DNA of 64,000 nucleotides from Streptomyces sp. Alt3 (GTDB taxonomy: Bacteria; Actinomycetota; Actinomycetes; Streptomycetales; Streptomycetaceae). Shown piece after piece: positions 62,604 to 64,000 of the stretch; the first letter of the stretch is position 1, and each line of letters begins with the position of its first letter. The DNA lies in NCBI RefSeq assembly GCF_030719215.1, contig NZ_CP120983.1:6324001-6388000 (forward strand), in the 5' to 3' direction. The position numbers were made by a program, and so were the translations under genes. The notes beneath the pieces were generated by a model. The model made no database searches. It was not told the origin of the DNA and saw only the letters and a program-made list of their open reading frames with translations.

Positions 62604-62834
62604 ATGAAACAGTCAGCCGGTTCCCGGCGTCACCTGCCTTCCAGTCCCTTCAACCGCCCGGCCCAGGCGGCCCCACCGGTCGAGTGCTTCGATGTGGGCG
62701 ACAGGGTGTCGCACGACCAGTTCGGACTCGGACGGGTCCTTGCCGTCGAGGGCGACAACGACGCAGTACTCATCGACTTCTCCGGTCGACAGGGGAGGAT
62801 CCTGAATCCGTACTCGAAGCTGACCAAGCTCTGA
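62604..62834 (+). CDS. Small tudor-like protein (PcrA/UvrD C-terminal domain type)
   Basis: A 76-residue protein whose second half (FDVGDRVSHDQFGLGRVLAVEGDNDAVLIDFSGRQGRI, residues about 29-66) resembles the SH3/tudor-like domain at the C-terminus of PcrA/UvrD helicases, which contacts RNA polymerase. The N-terminal 27 residues are basic and Pro-rich. There is no helicase nearby. A role in binding RNA polymerase or nucleic acid is inferred from the fold only. It may be leaderless (CATACT eight bases before the ATG). Confidence 0.75.
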   Translation: MKQSAGSRRHLPSSPFNRPAQAAPPVECFDVGDRVSHDQFGLGRVLAVEGDNDAVLIDFSGRQGRILNPYSKLTKL

Positions 62835-62880
62835 GGGAGCGCACGAGCACGCTAAGCGTCCCACCGGAGACTCTCCGGAT

Positions 62881-62916
62881 CCGGGGCACCTGAAGGGAGA
62901 CCCTCAGGTGCCCCGG
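62881..62916. terminator. Bidirectional terminator before the TerD gene
   Basis: CCGGGGCACCTGA (62881-62893) pairs with TCAGGTGCCCCGG (62904-62916), a perfect 13-bp stem with a ten-base loop between convergent genes. Confidence 0.9.
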
Positions 62917-62941
62917 AAGCCGTTCCGGGGCCCGGTGGGCG

Positions 62942-64000
62942 CTACAGCGCCTTCGCGGCGGGCTTGACCATGCCGCGGACGGTCCGGGACTTCACGAACT
63001 CACCCACGGCCGTCATCTCCCACTCGCCGGAGAACTGCTTGATCAGCTTGGCCATCATCACGCCGGTCTGCGGCTCCGCCCCGGTCAGGTCGAAGCGGAC
63101 CAGTTCCTCCCCGGTGGCCGCGTCGATGAGGCGGCAGTACGCCTTGGCGACCTCGGTGAACTTCTGCCCGGTGAACGAGTTGACCGTGAAGACCAGTCCG
63201 GTCGCCTCGGCGGGGATCCGGCCGAGGTCGACGACGATCACCTCGTCGTCCCCCGCGCCCTCGCCGGTGAGGTTGTCGCCGGAGTGCTTGATCGCGCCGT
63301 TCAGGATGGAGAGCTTGCCGAAGTAGCAGCTGTCCAGGTGGCTGCGGTCGGGGCCGAAGGCGATCACCGACGCGTCGAGGTCGATGTCCTTGCCGCGGAA
63401 CGCGGGCTCCCAGCCGAGACCCATCTTGACCTGCGAGAGCAGCGGCTTGCCGCCCTTGACCAGGGAGACCGTCTGGTTCTTCTGGAGGCTGATCCGGCCC
63501 TTGTCGAGGTTGATCTTGCCGGAGCCGGCGGGCGGTGCCGGCGGTGCCGCGGGGGCCGGGGGAGCGATCCTGGGGTCCACGGGAGCGGCCGCCGGCGCCG
63601 GGGGAGCGGCGGGCGGGGCGACGGGCGCGGCCGGGACGGGCGCAGCCGCGGCGGGCTCTTCCACCGAGACGCCGAAGTCCGTGGCGATCCCGGCCAGGCC
63701 GTTCGCGTAGCCCTGGCCGACGGCGCGGGCCTTCCAGGCGCCGTTGCGCAGGTAGATCTCGATGACCACCAGTGCCGTCTCGCCGCCCAGCTGCGGCGGG
63801 GTGAAGGTGGCGAGCGCGCTGCCGTCGTCCGCGTTGCGCACGGTGGCGGTGGGCTCGACGCCCTGGAAGGTCTGGCCCGCGGCGTCCGGGCTCGCCGTGA
63901 CCACGATCTTCTCGATGCCCGGGGGGACCGCCGTGGTGTCCACCACGATCGCGTCGGGCGCGGACCCGCCGCCCGAGCGGTAGGTCACGCCGGGGCCCGA
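62942..64000 (-). CDS. Two-domain TerD-family protein (partial)
   Basis: The gene enters from the right edge without its start. The first visible domain is the C-terminal part of a TerD-like fold (YLRNGAWKARAVGQGYANGLAG). A Pro/Ala linker follows, then a complete TerD domain (KINLDKGRISLQKNQTVSL, MGLGWEPAF, DLDASVIAFG, IKHSGDNLTGEGAGDDEVIVVDL with the acidic calcium site, and FTVNSFTGQKFTEV). The first domain is closely similar to that of the TerD/FtsK-like fusion at 8.7 kb. It is likely cytoplasmic and part of a Ter stress system; its operon lies outside the window. Confidence 0.92.
   Translation of the reverse strand, partial: SGPGVTYRSGGGSAPDAIVVDTTAVPPGIEKIVVTASPDAAGQTFQGVEPTATVRNADDGSALATFTPPQLGGETALVVIEIYLRNGAWKARAVGQGYANGLAGIATDFGVSVEEPAAAAPVPAAPVAPPAAPPAPAAAPVDPRIAPPAPAAPPAPPAGSGKINLDKGRISLQKNQTVSLVKGGKPLLSQVKMGLGWEPAFRGKDIDLDASVIAFGPDRSHLDSCYFGKLSILNGAIKHSGDNLTGEGAGDDEVIVVDLGRIPAEATGLVFTVNSFTGQKFTEVAKAYCRLIDAATGEELVRFDLTGAEPQTGVMMAKLIKQFSGEWEMTAVGEFVKSRTVRGMVKPAAKAL

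Overview
The window is a piece of a Streptomyces chromosome core. The DNA is very GC-rich with strong third-position GC bias, and the gene set is typical of the genus: WhiA, RbpA, OpcA, a mycothiol-dependent maleylpyruvate isomerase family enzyme, a SufR-type regulator heading a suf operon, and many GTG starts. No insertion sequence, prophage or CRISPR array is visible. The order uvrB - uvrA - uvrC - rapZ - yvcK - whiA - gap - pgk - tpiA - secG - rbpA - pgi - (pgl, opcA, zwf, tal, tkt) - ctaB - ctaA - suf operon - dapD/dapA reads as ordinary vertically inherited backbone.

Layout. 1-5.7 kb: a pseudouridine breakdown pair (kinase cut by the window edge, glycosidase), an MFS transporter broken by two frameshifts, an alkylguanine methyltransferase, a secreted glycerophosphodiesterase and an MHYT membrane sensor. 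5.7-22.4 kb: the nucleotide-excision repair genes uvrB, uvrA and uvrC. A tellurium-resistance-family group lies among them (TerD, a TerD/FtsK-like fusion, and TerC behind a predicted manganese riboswitch), followed downstream by the rapZ-yvcK-whiA block coupled to uvrC. 23-31 kb: lower glycolysis, secG, rbpA, pgi, and a bacterial PH-domain pair whose second gene is frameshifted. 31.9-38.5 kb: a leftward pentose-phosphate operon tkt-tal-zwf-opcA-pgl. 38.7-43 kb: heme O and heme A synthases and an ABC exporter. 43.3-49.9 kb: the sufR-B-D-ferredoxin-C-S-U-T iron-sulfur assembly operon. It has a SufR-type operator over its first start codon and a separate 18-bp palindrome upstream. 50-60.6 kb: secreted and membrane proteins, an SMR pump with its TetR repressor and operator, dapD and dapA, a SoxR-box-preceded ABM monooxygenase and a PhoX-type phosphatase. 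60.6-64 kb: a Ro60/TROVE gene preceded by two tandem Y-RNA-like structures, a small tudor-like protein and a second TerD-family gene cut by the right edge.

The most interesting part is 60,667-62,524. Two stem structures share the same conserved flanks. The second encloses a tRNA-like module in which the T arm comes before the D arm, a permuted tRNA as known for bacterial YrlA RNAs. They lie directly upstream of the rsr (Ro60) gene. A good promoter -10 box places the expected transcription start exactly at the base of the first structure. The first structure looks like a Y RNA stem without the tRNA-like module. Second in interest is the yybP-ykoY (Mn) riboswitch ahead of terC, with a clear alternative pairing that would sequester the ribosome binding site.
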